Shown: positions 52,351 to 62,425, counted from the stretch's first letter. The stretch is DNA of 64,000 nucleotides from Microbulbifer sp. Q7 (GCF_001639145.1 NZ_LROY01000002.1:900501-964500); one strand, 5' to 3'. The notes: generated by a model from the sequence alone, not told the origin. Program-made: numbers and translations.

Positions 52351-55287
52351 TTACAGGCTCGCTGACTCCGGTTGCGCCGGCTCCTTGTCTTCGATGACGT
52401 AACCGTCTTCGTCCAGCTCAACAATCGGCATACCCAGCGCCTCGACGCTTTCACGGATATTCGCTGCATCACCGACCACGACGATGGACATGTCCTTCGG
52501 CGTCAGCAGTCCGGTAATGACCTTGTTGAGTTTGTTGCGGTCGGTTTCCTGCAAAATCGCATTTTGCTGGCTGCGATAATCCAGCGGCAGATCGTAGCGC
52601 AGGATGCGGTTGAGCAGGCCCAGCTTGGCGCTGGGTGTCTCATAGCTACGTGCTTCCTGCTGGCCGATCGCCGAGCGCAGATAGTTGAACTCGGTTTCCG
52701 TCATGCCTTCGCGGTCGAAGGTTTCCAGTTCGGTAAGCACTTCGTTCAACGCGTCTGCGGTGGCTTCTTTCTTCACTTCAGAGCTGAACATGTACATGCC
52801 TTCCTGGGGTTCACCCAGCAAGTAGGTACGCGCACCGTAGGTGTAGCCCTTATCTTCACGCAGGTTCAGGTTGATACGGCTGTTGAAATTGCCACCCAGC
52901 GGGAAATTGCCGAGATAGGCCAGGTAGTAATCACCCAGTGCATCGTAGGGCAGGCCGTGCTGGGCAACGCGGACGCTGGATTGTGCGGCACCATCCTTGT
53001 TGACCAGGTATACGGTGCGGCCTTTGATTTCCGGCGTTTCCAGCGCAATAGCCGGTCGTACCGGTTCCGATACCTTGAGCTGAGCCAGACCGTCCAGCGA
53101 CTTCACAATGGTTTCATGGGGCAGGCTGGTGCTGACCGTTACGCCACCAAAGTGTACGGGGAAGTGCGCCTTGTAGTGCGCCTTGACGTCGTCCAGGGTG
53201 ATGCTGGCCACGGTGCCCGGCAGGCCGCCAGTGGGGAAGCTGAGCGGATGTTCGGGGCCGCGCATCACTGCACCCACCGCGCGGGTTGCCAGGCCTTGCG
53301 GGGTCTTGCGTGCCTGCTGCAGGCCTTCAATGGTCTGCTGCTTGATACGGGCGAAATCTTCCTCGGTAAACGCGGGCTTGAGGATGCGCTCCATCATCAG
53401 CGGTACCGCTTTGTCCAGGTGCTTGGCCAGCACGCTGAGGGTCACGGTGGTGTCGTAATCACCGGCACTGACACTGATGGAAGCACCCAGTCGCTTCAAC
53501 TCCTCGGCGAACTCCGCGGCACTGCGCTCGGTGGTGGCTTCTGTCATGAGCGAAGTCATCAGTGAGGTCAGGCCGGCTTTGCCCTGGGGCTCATCCCGTT
53601 GGCCCACACCGAATACCGCCTGAACGGTGACAGTGGGCGTTTCATCATTTTGTACCGCCAGTAGCCGCACGCCATTTTTCAGCTTGCCGTCGGCAATCTT
53701 GGGCAGCTCTACCTGTGGGTTAACACCGGGGGTGGGCTGAACCGAGCGATCAAAGCTGTCTTTTACCGGGCGCAGGGCCAGTGCTTCGTCGTCATCGCCA
53801 TAGCTTTCCGGAATGGTGCGTTTCCATTCGTAGTTATGTTCCGCGGCAGCGAGTTCGGGTTTGCCGTTGGGAACAATGCTCAGCAGGACGGCGGGTTTGG
53901 ATGCGATGTACTGGTCGAATACGCGGGTCACATCGTCCGTTTCTACCGCGAGATACGCATTGATCTCATCGTCGATACCTTTGGGGCTGCCAGTGAAGGT
54001 TTCGAAGGCCGCCAGGGTGGATACCTTGCCGGCAACAGACTGCAGGCCAAATACGCGGTTGGATTCGTAGCCCGCTTTGAATTTCAGCAGGTCATCTTCC
54101 TTCACGCCACGCTTGGCGAATTCCAGCAGTGTATCGCGCACAGCCTGTTCCATCTCCGCCAGGCTTTCACCGGAGGCCGGGTTTTGGATGACGATGAACC
54201 ACATTTCGCAGGCGAGTTCTTTACAGGAATGATTCACCGAGGCCTGCACCGCGCGGCCGGTCTGCACCAGTCGCTGGTACAGCATGGAGTCCTGGCCCTG
54301 GCCGAGAATTTCAGCGGCGGCATCCAGCGCGGGCTCATCCGCGTGGTTGCCATACACCGTCGGAATCATCATCGCCAGCGCGGGCAGATGAATGTTGTCT
54401 TCCAGTGTGACATAGCGATCTTTATCCAGCGTGGCCGGTTGCTTGGGCAGGTTTTCTACCTCGGGGCCTGCGGGGATTGGACCGAAATACTTGGCCACCC
54501 ATTCCAGGGTTTTCGCCTTGTCGACGTCACCGCCGATGGTCAGTACTGCATTGTTGGGGCCGTACCAGCGCAGGAAGAACCGCTTCAGGTCGTTGAGGTC
54601 TGCGCGGTTGAGATCTTCCATCCAGCCAATAACCGGCCACGAGTAGGGGTGTCCATCGGGGTAGGTGGCCGCGTACATGGTTTCAAGGGCGCGCCCGTAG
54701 GGGCGGTTGTCCACGCGCTGGCCGCGTTCATTCTTTACGGTTTCCCGCTGTACTTCGAATTTCTCTTCCGTCACCGCATCCAGGAACACGCCCATGCGGT
54801 CGGCCTCGAGCCACAGCACGGTTTCGAGCTGGTTGGCGGGCACGGTTTCGTAGTAGTTGGTACGGTCGGTATTGGTGGTACCGTTCAGGGTGCCGCCGGC
54901 TTCCTGAATGAGGCGGAAGTGTTCCTCGTCGGCCACGTTCACCGACCCCTGGAACATCATGTGTTCGAAGAAGTGGGCGAAGCCGGAGCGACCCGGATCT
55001 TCACGGTTGGAACCCACGTGGTAGGTGACATCTACATGTACCAGAGGGTCGGATTTGTCTTCGTGCAGGACGACGGTCAGGCCGTTGGCAAGCTTGTACT
55101 TGCTGTAGGGAATGGCGATCTCGGCGCCATCGCCGTCGAAGGTTTCAACCAGGGTGACACCTGCAGGAAGTGTCTCGGCGGATGCCGAAGCGGATGGTTC
55201 CGTGGAGGACTGGGTGGTGCCCACGTCCTTGCCGCAGGCTACCAGTAGCGCAGCGGCGAAAATGAGGGCGAATTTTGTTCGATCCAT
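52351..55287 (-). CDS. M16-family metallopeptidase lipoprotein, two-domain
   Basis: About 978 residues from ATG 55287 (an in-frame ATG 55332 is upstream of the signal). Lipoprotein signal with LLVAC (Cys at about 18). The N-terminal M16 half carries the inverted zinc motif HFFEH (about 105-109), with the third ligand Glu about 75 residues on in the NERGQRVD region. The C-terminal half repeats the M16 fold without zinc residues (ending FNLRDDKGYTYGA-type NLREDKGYTYGARTYL). Such pitrilysin/PqqL-like proteins break down peptides in the periplasm. Terminated by the two-way hairpin at 52305. Confidence 0.92.
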   Translation of the reverse strand: MDRTKFALIFAAALLVACGKDVGTTQSSTEPSASASAETLPAGVTLVETFDGDGAEIAIPYSKYKLANGLTVVLHEDKSDPLVHVDVTYHVGSNREDPGRSGFAHFFEHMMFQGSVNVADEEHFRLIQEAGGTLNGTTNTDRTNYYETVPANQLETVLWLEADRMGVFLDAVTEEKFEVQRETVKNERGQRVDNRPYGRALETMYAATYPDGHPYSWPVIGWMEDLNRADLNDLKRFFLRWYGPNNAVLTIGGDVDKAKTLEWVAKYFGPIPAGPEVENLPKQPATLDKDRYVTLEDNIHLPALAMMIPTVYGNHADEPALDAAAEILGQGQDSMLYQRLVQTGRAVQASVNHSCKELACEMWFIVIQNPASGESLAEMEQAVRDTLLEFAKRGVKEDDLLKFKAGYESNRVFGLQSVAGKVSTLAAFETFTGSPKGIDDEINAYLAVETDDVTRVFDQYIASKPAVLLSIVPNGKPELAAAEHNYEWKRTIPESYGDDDEALALRPVKDSFDRSVQPTPGVNPQVELPKIADGKLKNGVRLLAVQNDETPTVTVQAVFGVGQRDEPQGKAGLTSLMTSLMTEATTERSAAEFAEELKRLGASISVSAGDYDTTVTLSVLAKHLDKAVPLMMERILKPAFTEEDFARIKQQTIEGLQQARKTPQGLATRAVGAVMRGPEHPLSFPTGGLPGTVASITLDDVKAHYKAHFPVHFGGVTVSTSLPHETIVKSLDGLAQLKVSEPVRPAIALETPEIKGRTVYLVNKDGAAQSSVRVAQHGLPYDALGDYYLAYLGNFPLGGNFNSRINLNLREDKGYTYGARTYLLGEPQEGMYMFSSEVKKEATADALNEVLTELETFDREGMTETEFNYLRSAIGQQEARSYETPSAKLGLLNRILRYDLPLDYRSQQNAILQETDRNKLNKVITGLLTPKDMSIVVVGDAANIRESVEALGMPIVELDEDGYVIEDKEPAQPESASL

Positions 55288-55422
55288 TATTAGGTGACTC
55301 CATGTGCTGTGAAAACGCCCTGATGCTACCACAGCTCAACGCGCAACACGGCGCCGCTTTGATTACACGCAGTCACACCGGAAAACGAGGCCCTTCGGGA
55401 ATGCAGTCACCCCCGAAAATAG

Positions 55423-55454
55423 AAAAAGGGCGCACTGTTTAGTGCGCCCTTTTT
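55423..55454. terminator. Two-way intrinsic terminator of the porin gene
   Basis: Perfect 14-bp stem (55423-55436 with 55441-55454, core GGGCGCACT/AGTGCGCCC) with a GTTT loop and A5/T5 flanks. Ends the leftward porin transcript. Confidence 0.92.
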
Positions 55455-55479
55455 GTGGGTTGCCTGAGTCGAGTCTGAA

Positions 55480-56412
55480 TCAGAACTTGAGCTCGGTACC
55501 TACGCCGAAGTAGCTGCGCTCGTAATCGTCAGCCGCGGTTTCGTCGGTGTAGAAACCGAACACCTTGGTGGCGCTGGACAGTTTGTAATCCAGGCCCAGG
55601 CTGAAGGTTTCGCCGTCGGTTTTCACGATGTCGGACTGGCCATACTGTGCCTTGGCGGTCCAGCTGTCGATTTTGTAGGCTACGGAAGTAACCCAGCCGT
55701 CTTGTGTGCTGTTGTCGGCTTTTTCCTGCTCTTCGTACAGACCGCCAACCTGCAGGTTGCCGAAGTTGTACTGTGCAACTACGCGGTTAACACTCCAGTC
55801 GTTACCTTCAACGTCCTGATCGTAGGCGTAGGCCAGGTACACGCCGTTGTTGTCGTAGGCGAAGGAGATGGATGTGCCGTTGTCACGGGTGTCGATTACG
55901 TTGCCTTCGTCATCCAGCAGCTCGGCTTCTTTGTTGCTGATGTAGGCTGCAGCGACCTTGAAACCACCGAACGACGGGGTGGTGTACTGCATGGCATTGG
56001 AAGGACGGTTGTCGCTCTTGGACACCATGCTCTTGATATCGCCTTCCAGGTCGTTGAACAGGTCCACTTTCTTCTGTGCGACTTTCAGCGGGGAGTCGAA
56101 TTTGCCGCCGATGATCTGGCCGAAGCCGCCTTCGAGGCCGGCGTAGATGTTACGCTGGCTGAAGGTGTCGCCTTCACCGTCCATGTTGACCTGGAATTCC
56201 ATTTTGTAGATGCCTTTGATACCGCTCTCCAGAGGCAGCTCACCTTTCACACCCAGGCGGGATGCGTTGCTGGATACGTCAGTAACGGTACCGTTACCCT
56301 CGTCTTCAGACTGGAAAGACACGTTGGCCTTGCCGTAATAATCGAAGACTTCGGCTTGGGCGAAGGTCGGAAGTGCTGCAGCCATAGCCAGGGAAATCGC
56401 GGTTTTTTTCAT
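55480..56412 (-). CDS. General porin of the Gram-negative 16-strand type
   Basis: 310 residues from ATG 56412. Signal peptide MKKTAISLAMAAALPTFAQA, then the porin opening VFDYYGKANVSFQ. Strand patterns follow (SRLGVKGELPLESGIKGIYKMEFQVN, NIYAGLEGGFGQIIGGKFDSPLK, where loop 3 begins), with the terminal Phe in YFGVGTELKF. Trimeric outer-membrane diffusion channel. A longer upstream open frame exists, but it lacks a signal peptide. The upstream 56413-56573 is AT-rich and probably holds the promoter. Confidence 0.92.
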   Translation of the reverse strand: MKKTAISLAMAAALPTFAQAEVFDYYGKANVSFQSEDEGNGTVTDVSSNASRLGVKGELPLESGIKGIYKMEFQVNMDGEGDTFSQRNIYAGLEGGFGQIIGGKFDSPLKVAQKKVDLFNDLEGDIKSMVSKSDNRPSNAMQYTTPSFGGFKVAAAYISNKEAELLDDEGNVIDTRDNGTSISFAYDNNGVYLAYAYDQDVEGNDWSVNRVVAQYNFGNLQVGGLYEEQEKADNSTQDGWVTSVAYKIDSWTAKAQYGQSDIVKTDGETFSLGLDYKLSSATKVFGFYTDETAADDYERSYFGVGTELKF

Positions 56413-56642
56413 GATTGCTCTCGTAACCAAGGGTTGAAAAAAGAATTGACGTTGTGTGTTCTTCAGATGCGGCGCAGTTTGCTGTACGAATGTTACAAAG
56501 ATGTGAAAGATGAAAAAGATTTGAATCTTTTGTGACGAAAGGGTCGAAAAATAGTCAGTAATGGCTGTTTGGCGTGGTTGAATCAGCAAAAATCCACAGG
56601 GAAAGGGGGGTTGATCGACATGGACAGTCGACAGTGACAGGG

Positions 56643-59255
56643 ATGAATCCGGGTGTTCGCACAGGTGTTTCCGCGGCACTCTGGGCCTGCGCCGTGGGTA
56701 TCGGGCAGGTGGCTTTCTGGCCCCGGTTGCCGGGCACCGCGGACTTGGCGGGCGGCGGTTTACTGGCGCTGGCCGCCATTGGCCTGCTCGCCCTGACTAC
56801 CCGCGGAAGGGACCATTGCGGCGGATGGCGAACACGTGCGGTCCGAATGTTATTGCCTTTTTTACTGGGTAGCTGCTGGGGCCTGCAGTCGAACCACCGG
56901 GCGCTGGACCAGCGGTTGCCTCCGGATCTGCACGGTACCGATCACGACGTGCGCGTTGAGTTGACTTCCCTGGTCAGGGCTACGCCTGCCGCCTCCCGGT
57001 TCGGACCGCCGGTTGCGGGGGCCAGCGGATATCAGGATGCGCGTTTCCGGGCGCGGATCGTCCATGCAGACGACCCGCGTTTGCACAACCGCACGTTGCA
57101 ACTGGGCTGGTATCGGGTAGCGCCGGCCGATGCCGCGCGCCTTACCAGCGGCAGCCGCTGGCAAATGCGTGTGCGGTTGAAGGAGCCACGGGGCAGCGTT
57201 AATCCGCATACCTTTGATTACGAGGCGTGGTTACTGGAGCAGGGGCTGTTTGCCACTGGCTACGTGCGCGATCGGGACCAATCACCCATTCATATCGCTC
57301 CGGGATCCGGGGTGGGTGCGCTGCGCGATAGCCTGCGTCGCCAACTATCGCAACCGGCCGCACAGGGCTCGGGATACACCGAGGCGCCGCTTATCCGCGC
57401 ACTGCTGCTCGGCGACCGCAGTGACATCGACACCCGGACGCAAGCCTTGTTGCAGCGTACCGGCACGGCCCACTTGCTGGCGATTTCCGGACTCCATGTG
57501 GGTATGGTGGCTGGAGCTTTCTTCTTGCTCGGCTGGTTCTTCGGGCGACTTTTCGGTGCCTTTACTGGTGGACGATGGTGCAGCCCGTTGACCATCGCCG
57601 GGTTTGCCGGGCTCTCGGGGGCTCTCGGCTACACACTGATTAGCGGAGCCCCGTTGTCTGCCCAGCGGGCGCTGCTGATGACGGCAGTGGCCATGGTTAC
57701 ACTGCTTTTCCGACGGAGGATCGATGGGCAACTGACGCTTGCCCTGGCGGTATGCGGCGTTCTGTTGTGGCAGCCACTGGCGGTATTGAATGCCGGGTTC
57801 TGGCTGTCGTTTATCGCCGTTGCGGCGCTGCTGTTACGTTTCCAAGGGCGTTTGAACTTGGGGCCGGTCAGCGAATCGGCGAGTACCAGCGCGAGTCCAG
57901 CGGGCGCTCGGACGAGAGGTGCGGGAACACGATTGCAAGCGCTGCGCACCTGGCTGCGCACCTGGATGGTTAATGGGGTGCACAGCCAGTGGGCCATTTT
58001 CCTCGCCTTGCTGGTGCCATCCGTACTGATCTTCCATGGCATCAGCCTGAGTGGCCTGCTGATCAATCTGGTGGCGATTCCCTGGGTAGGACTGTCGATC
58101 CTGCCGCTGATCCTGTTGGGTGCCTTGTGTCCGGTGGTGCCGCTGAAGACGGTGCTTTGGACACTGGCCGATATGCAGCTCTCCTGGCTGCTGACGTTCT
58201 TCGAATGGCTTGATGGCATTGCGCCGGGCTGGCAGGTGCTGCCCGTGCCCGGCCCCTGGTTGTCGGCACTGCTGGTGCTGAGTGCGCTGGCGTTGCTGCT
58301 GCCGAAGGGCGTGCCGGGCAGGGGGCTTGGCCTGCTGTGCTTTCCGGTGATCGCAGTTGGCGCCACACCCTGGCAGCGTCCAGCGCCGGCCACGTTCGAG
58401 CTCGCGGTACTGGATGTGGGGCAGGGGCTCGCGGTGACGGCGACCACCACCCAGCACACCGTGATCTTTGATACCGGCGCCAGTACCGCGAGCGGCTGGA
58501 GTGCCGGCGCCGGTATTGTCGCGCCGTATTTGCGGGCGCAGGGGCGGTCCAGCGTCGACGGATTGATTGTCAGTCACGGGGATCGTGATCACGCCGGTGG
58601 CGCTGCCGGGGTAATGGCAATGCTGGCAGTAGACCAGCTGTTTGCGCCGGGGCGCCTCGGTCAGCGGCTGCTGGGTCGCGCAACCCCGGATATTGCGGAA
58701 CCGCTACCGCTTGTTACCGGCATGCAACCTTGTGTGGCGGGCGGTTCGGTGCAGTTTGGTGAGCTCACCGTACGCTGGATGTGGCCGCTGTCACCTGCGC
58801 TCAACGGTGAGGAGAATGACCACAGTTGTGTCGGTCTGCTGACCTGGCGAGATACCCGAGTACTGTTGACCGGCGATATTTCCCGCGCGGTAGAAATCCA
58901 GTTGGCTGCGCTCTATCCCGACTTTCTCCCCGTTGATGTTCTGGTGGCACCGCACCACGGCTCGCGCACTTCTTCCTCGCCGGCACTGCTCAACTGGGCG
59001 GCCCCGCAGCGGGTGGTCTTCAGCACAGGTTATCGACACCATTTTGGTCATCCCCATCCGGCGGTTGTATCCCGATACCGCGCACTGGGTGCCGAGCTTT
59101 TCAATACCGCCGACCTTGGGGCCGTTCAGTTTTACTGGCAACAGAGCAGTACTGAGCCGCGGGTGGCCTGTGCTCGTGATACTGCGAAGTTCTGGCGCCC
59201 ATCCCGAGTGGAGGACGGGTGCAGTCAGGTTCAGACCGTTGATCGGCCAGGTTGA
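56643..59255 (+). CDS. comEC: ComEC/Rec2 DNA-internalisation channel
   Basis: About 870 residues from ATG 56643 (in-frame ATG 56574 is less likely). Order: two N-terminal helices; an OB-fold extracytoplasmic domain (about 75-230) with the conserved PRGSVNPHTFDYEAWLLEQGLFATGYVRD; and the competence channel domain (about 270-560) with LLGDRSDID, LLAISGLHVGM and SAQRALLMTAVAM. A C-terminal metallo-beta-lactamase domain (about 580-840) has SHGDRDHAGG and VLVAPHHGSRTSSS. Imports single-stranded DNA in natural transformation. No other competence genes are adjacent. Confidence 0.93.
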   Translation: MNPGVRTGVSAALWACAVGIGQVAFWPRLPGTADLAGGGLLALAAIGLLALTTRGRDHCGGWRTRAVRMLLPFLLGSCWGLQSNHRALDQRLPPDLHGTDHDVRVELTSLVRATPAASRFGPPVAGASGYQDARFRARIVHADDPRLHNRTLQLGWYRVAPADAARLTSGSRWQMRVRLKEPRGSVNPHTFDYEAWLLEQGLFATGYVRDRDQSPIHIAPGSGVGALRDSLRRQLSQPAAQGSGYTEAPLIRALLLGDRSDIDTRTQALLQRTGTAHLLAISGLHVGMVAGAFFLLGWFFGRLFGAFTGGRWCSPLTIAGFAGLSGALGYTLISGAPLSAQRALLMTAVAMVTLLFRRRIDGQLTLALAVCGVLLWQPLAVLNAGFWLSFIAVAALLLRFQGRLNLGPVSESASTSASPAGARTRGAGTRLQALRTWLRTWMVNGVHSQWAIFLALLVPSVLIFHGISLSGLLINLVAIPWVGLSILPLILLGALCPVVPLKTVLWTLADMQLSWLLTFFEWLDGIAPGWQVLPVPGPWLSALLVLSALALLLPKGVPGRGLGLLCFPVIAVGATPWQRPAPATFELAVLDVGQGLAVTATTTQHTVIFDTGASTASGWSAGAGIVAPYLRAQGRSSVDGLIVSHGDRDHAGGAAGVMAMLAVDQLFAPGRLGQRLLGRATPDIAEPLPLVTGMQPCVAGGSVQFGELTVRWMWPLSPALNGEENDHSCVGLLTWRDTRVLLTGDISRAVEIQLAALYPDFLPVDVLVAPHHGSRTSSSPALLNWAAPQRVVFSTGYRHHFGHPHPAVVSRYRALGAELFNTADLGAVQFYWQQSSTEPRVACARDTAKFWRPSRVEDGCSQVQTVDRPG

Positions 59256-59429
59256 TCTGCAGCAGCACACGTCCTACATGTCGTGGAATGCACAGAGTAA
59301 ATGCGGACCGAGTCTAGAATTTCGGCGCGCGAGTGGTTACCGCTGACTTTTGAGAGATCGCGCACTGTGCCATAGGCATAAACTGGTACGGTTCCATCAC
59401 TAATGAATCCCGGATGTATGGCGTATTGT

Positions 59430-60266
59430 ATGAAAATTAGTCGGCTCGCGAAGGCAATGGTCATTGCCAGTGGCGTTTCTGTGAGTATTTCTGTGAGTGT
59501 TGCCGTGAATGCGGCAGATTGGAAGTACTCCCTGGGTACCGATGTGAGCAGTGGCGATTACGGTGATACGGCTGCGACCGATATCGTGTCTGTGCCCTTT
59601 ACTGCCAGCTACTCCCCCTCGGCCAACTGGACATTCAAGGCGTCACTTCCCTGGATTTCGGTCGAGGGCCCTGGTGGCGTGATCCCGGGCGGGGATGGCG
59701 GTTTTGTGGTTGGCCCCGGTAATGGCAACGGGAACGGCAACGGTGGCAATCAGACGCCGGATGCGCCACTGCGCACCAAGCAATCCGGGTTGGGTGACCT
59801 CTGGCTCACCGGCACTTACAGCCTGGAGCCCATTGGCAACCGCTATTTCGTTGACCTTTCTGGTAAGTACAAGGTGCCTCTTGCCGATGAGGACCAGGGG
59901 CTAGGCACGGGTGAGACCGATTACACCCTGCAGGCGGAGGTGTTCACCGCCATAGACAACTTCACCCCCTTCGTCACCGTGGCTAGAAAGATCAAGGGTG
60001 ATCTGCCGGACGTCGAGTTACGCAACGTCTGGTACACCTCTATTGGCTCCGGCTACCGCCTGAGCGATGCCGCCAGCATCGGCGCTTCACTCGACTATCA
60101 GCAGGCCGCCACCGACACCAGTGACCCGCAAACCGAAATCTTTGGTTACTACAGTCATAAACTCAGTAACCAGTGGACGGGCATGCTGTATGGCTACATC
60201 GGGCTTGCGGACGGCAGCCCGGATCAGGGGTTCGGTATCCAGGTCAGTTACCGCCCGGCAAATTAA
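59430..60266 (+). CDS. Outer-membrane transporter-like beta-barrel protein
   Basis: About 278 residues from ATG 59430 (ATG 59403 is an upstream alternative). Signal peptide ends near VAVNAA. Strands such as YSLGTDVSSGDYGDTAATDIVSVPFTASY, GLGDLWLTGTYSLEP and a C-terminal IQVSYRPAN suit the Phenol_MetA_deg/transporter beta-barrel group. A glycine-asparagine tract GNGNGNGNGG (DNA about 59717-59750, repeated six-base units) interrupts an early loop. The substrate is unknown. Followed 90 bases later by a small secreted protein gene. Confidence 0.75.
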   Translation: MKISRLAKAMVIASGVSVSISVSVAVNAADWKYSLGTDVSSGDYGDTAATDIVSVPFTASYSPSANWTFKASLPWISVEGPGGVIPGGDGGFVVGPGNGNGNGNGGNQTPDAPLRTKQSGLGDLWLTGTYSLEPIGNRYFVDLSGKYKVPLADEDQGLGTGETDYTLQAEVFTAIDNFTPFVTVARKIKGDLPDVELRNVWYTSIGSGYRLSDAASIGASLDYQQAATDTSDPQTEIFGYYSHKLSNQWTGMLYGYIGLADGSPDQGFGIQVSYRPAN

Positions 60267-60356
60267 TTGATTCCCCGGTTGCGCGGGGGGAGTGGTAAGT
60301 CCAAAGGGCTGGCCTCTCGCGGTGCCGAAACAGTCTTCCATCAAGGAGAATAAGCG

Positions 60357-61112
60357 ATGAAGATTCCATTTAAGTCCACAGCGCTGGCCGCAGCACTTAC
60401 CGCGATGGCGACCGTACCCCTGGTTTGGGCCGATGACGACATGCCAGACACCGGTGATGTTGAAGTGGTTGAGGTAGCTGAAACCGTGCCTGCCGAGCGT
60501 ATTGCCGGCATCTTCGCAGATTTTTTTGGTGAAGAATCCCAAAGTATCGTGTCTGGCCTACGCGACGGCAGTATCCAGTACGTGGAGCCGCTCCCTGAGG
60601 GAGACGGTACTGAGGCGGACGGCGGCAGCGACTCTTCGGTAGAGGCCGGCACGGATGAAGTACCGGATGTGGAAGAGGGTGCGGAAGCGAACACCGGTAT
60701 GGGCTATGGCAATGTGCTGATTACCATGGCACTTGCTGAGCAACTGGCCGGTATCTCTCTGGCAGACGCGGCTGAAGGCGAGGAGGGGCTGTCTGCCCAG
60801 GAGTCGCTGAATGAGGTGCTGAGAATGCGTCAGGTGGACGGCATGGGCTGGGGGCAGATCGCCAAATCCATGGGTGTAAACCTGGGTGAGATCATGAGCG
60901 GCATCCATTCCAACCGCCCCGATCGCACCGCGCAGCTGGAGCGTCGCGACGCGGCGCGCGCAGAGAAGAAGGAAATGCGTGAGATGGCCCGCGCCGAACG
61001 TGTGGCCAAGCTGGATCGCCCGGAGAAACCGGCGCGCCCCGAGAAGGCCGAGCGTCCCGAGAAGCCGGAGCGCCCGGAGAAGCCCCAGCGCCCTGAGCGC
61101 CCCGGCAAGTAA
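60357..61112 (+). CDS. Secreted acidic protein with a helix-turn-helix-like core and RPEK-repeat tail
   Basis: 251 residues. Signal peptide to about 25 (MATVPLVWA), then an acidic low-complexity region (about 75-110). A compact segment follows with QVDGMGWGQIAKSMGVNLGEIMSGIH (about 160-186), which looks like a two-helix turn. A basic tail ends in a run of RPEKPARPEKAERPEKPERP repeats (about 220-251). GAGAA lies before ATG 60357. Similar GWGQIAK... proteins occur as uncharacterised secreted proteins; the tail may bind peptidoglycan or polyanions. The function is unknown. Confidence 0.8.
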   Translation: MKIPFKSTALAAALTAMATVPLVWADDDMPDTGDVEVVEVAETVPAERIAGIFADFFGEESQSIVSGLRDGSIQYVEPLPEGDGTEADGGSDSSVEAGTDEVPDVEEGAEANTGMGYGNVLITMALAEQLAGISLADAAEGEEGLSAQESLNEVLRMRQVDGMGWGQIAKSMGVNLGEIMSGIHSNRPDRTAQLERRDAARAEKKEMREMARAERVAKLDRPEKPARPEKAERPEKPERPEKPQRPERPGK

Positions 61113-61135
61113 GCCGCGCGCACCTGTAGTTTGCA

Positions 61136-61160
61136 CAGCCGCCTTCGGGCGGCTGTCTGC
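61136..61160 (+). terminator. Hairpin terminator after the RPEK-tail gene
   Basis: CAGCCGCC-TTCG-GGCGGCTG stem with a UUCG-type tetraloop, 24 bases past the stop codon. The T-rich stretch after it is short, so termination strength is uncertain. Confidence 0.6.
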
Positions 61161-61350
61161 GTTTTGGGCTGTGCACATCCGGGCACCATTGTGCCACCGG
61201 GTTCACAGCCACAAAAAAAGATAACAATCAGGCACTTAGCTGCCGACCAGAGCTGTGGTAGAGTTTCAGGCCACGGTGCCCGCTGCAATTGACTCGGTCG
61301 CCGAACACTAAGAAACCATAAAAATCCCGTACGCAGTCTGGGGCACAAAC

Positions 61351-61974
61351 GTGTTAGAAATCATCAAATCCGGCGGTTGGCTGATGCTGCCAATCCTGCT
61401 TTGTTCTGTCGCTGTCATCGCCATTTTCATCGAGCGTCTGTGGACGCTCAACGAGCGCAAGATCGCGCCACGCGCGCTGCTCGGAGAGGTCTGGACCAGC
61501 CTGAAAAGCAATCAGCTCACCACGGAAAAGATTAAGGAACTGCGTGATTCGAGCCCTCTGGGCCGTATTTTTGCCGCCGGGCTCGCGAACTCCAGGCACG
61601 GCCGCGATGTAATGAAAGACAGTATCGAAGAGGCCGCCAGCCAGGTGGTGCACGAGCTGGAGCGCTTTCTCAATGTGCTGGGCACCATCGCGGCGGTGGC
61701 ACCGCTGATCGGCCTGCTGGGGACCGTCGTCGGCATGATCCAGGTATTTACCGCGATTATGCTCGAGGGCACCGGCAACGCTGGAGTACTGGCCGGCGGT
61801 ATCTCGCAGGCCCTGATTACCACCGCAGCGGGGCTCAGTGTGGCGATTCCCGCCCTTATGGCGCACCGTTACTTTCAGCGCCGCGTGGACTCCATCGTGG
61901 TGACCATGGAGCAGGAAGCCGTCAAACTGGTGGATGCTCTGCACAGCGACCGCCGCATCGAAGCGGCGGCCTGA
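61351..61974 (+). CDS. exbB: ExbB/TolQ-family proton-channel protein
   Basis: 207 residues from GTG 61351. Three membrane helices (about 8-26, 108-130, 147-170) around a cytoplasmic loop follow the MotA/TolQ/ExbB plan, with GTIAAVAPLIGLLGTVVGMI and GISQALITTAAGLSVAIPALMAH as conserved stretches. Pairs with ExbD to use proton motive force. It sits before exbD and msbA, an order known in marine gammaproteobacteria. No TonB gene is in view. Confidence 0.92.
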   Translation: MLEIIKSGGWLMLPILLCSVAVIAIFIERLWTLNERKIAPRALLGEVWTSLKSNQLTTEKIKELRDSSPLGRIFAAGLANSRHGRDVMKDSIEEAASQVVHELERFLNVLGTIAAVAPLIGLLGTVVGMIQVFTAIMLEGTGNAGVLAGGISQALITTAAGLSVAIPALMAHRYFQRRVDSIVVTMEQEAVKLVDALHSDRRIEAAA

Positions 61975-62005
61975 GCGCGCTCGACGACAGATTCAGGAGC
62001 GCTCA

Positions 62006-62425
62006 ATGCAATTTCGCCGCCAGAATACCGAGCAGGACGGGGTAAACCTCACACCACTGATTGATGTGGTGTTCCTGCTGCTGATCTTCTTTATGGTGTC
62101 TACCACCTTTACCAAGGAAAGCCATCTCAAGCTGAATCTTCCGGAGGCCGCGGGTCCGCAGGCAGAAACCCCGCCTTCCACCATCGAAGTGCTGATCAAT
62201 GCCGACGGCTCTTACTCCGTGGATGGCCGGGCCCTGATCAACAAGAAGTTGGCCACACTCAAATCTGCACTGTCGGAAGTGTCCGGCGGCGAGTACAATC
62301 GCCCGCTGATCATTACCGCAGATGCCACCGCTCAACATCAGGCGGTGGTTCGTGCTATGGATGCCGCGGGGCAGCTGGGATTTGTACACCTCAGCATTAC
62401 TACCCGGCAGCCGGACGAACAGTAA
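62006..62425 (+). CDS. exbD: ExbD/TolR-family protein
   Basis: 139 residues from ATG 62006, with CAGGAG 7 bases upstream. One N-terminal helix containing the essential Asp (NLTPLIDVVFLLLIFFMVSTTF, about 14-36) is followed by a periplasmic domain (about 45-139). It matches ExbD/TolR in size and layout. Directly downstream of exbB; stator partner of that protein. Confidence 0.93.
   Translation: MQFRRQNTEQDGVNLTPLIDVVFLLLIFFMVSTTFTKESHLKLNLPEAAGPQAETPPSTIEVLINADGSYSVDGRALINKKLATLKSALSEVSGGEYNRPLIITADATAQHQAVVRAMDAAGQLGFVHLSITTRQPDEQ

Noticed and set aside
53836-55248. 470-codon plus-strand frame opposite the M16 peptidase
   Set aside because: Antisense shadow of a conserved peptidase gene with zinc motif.
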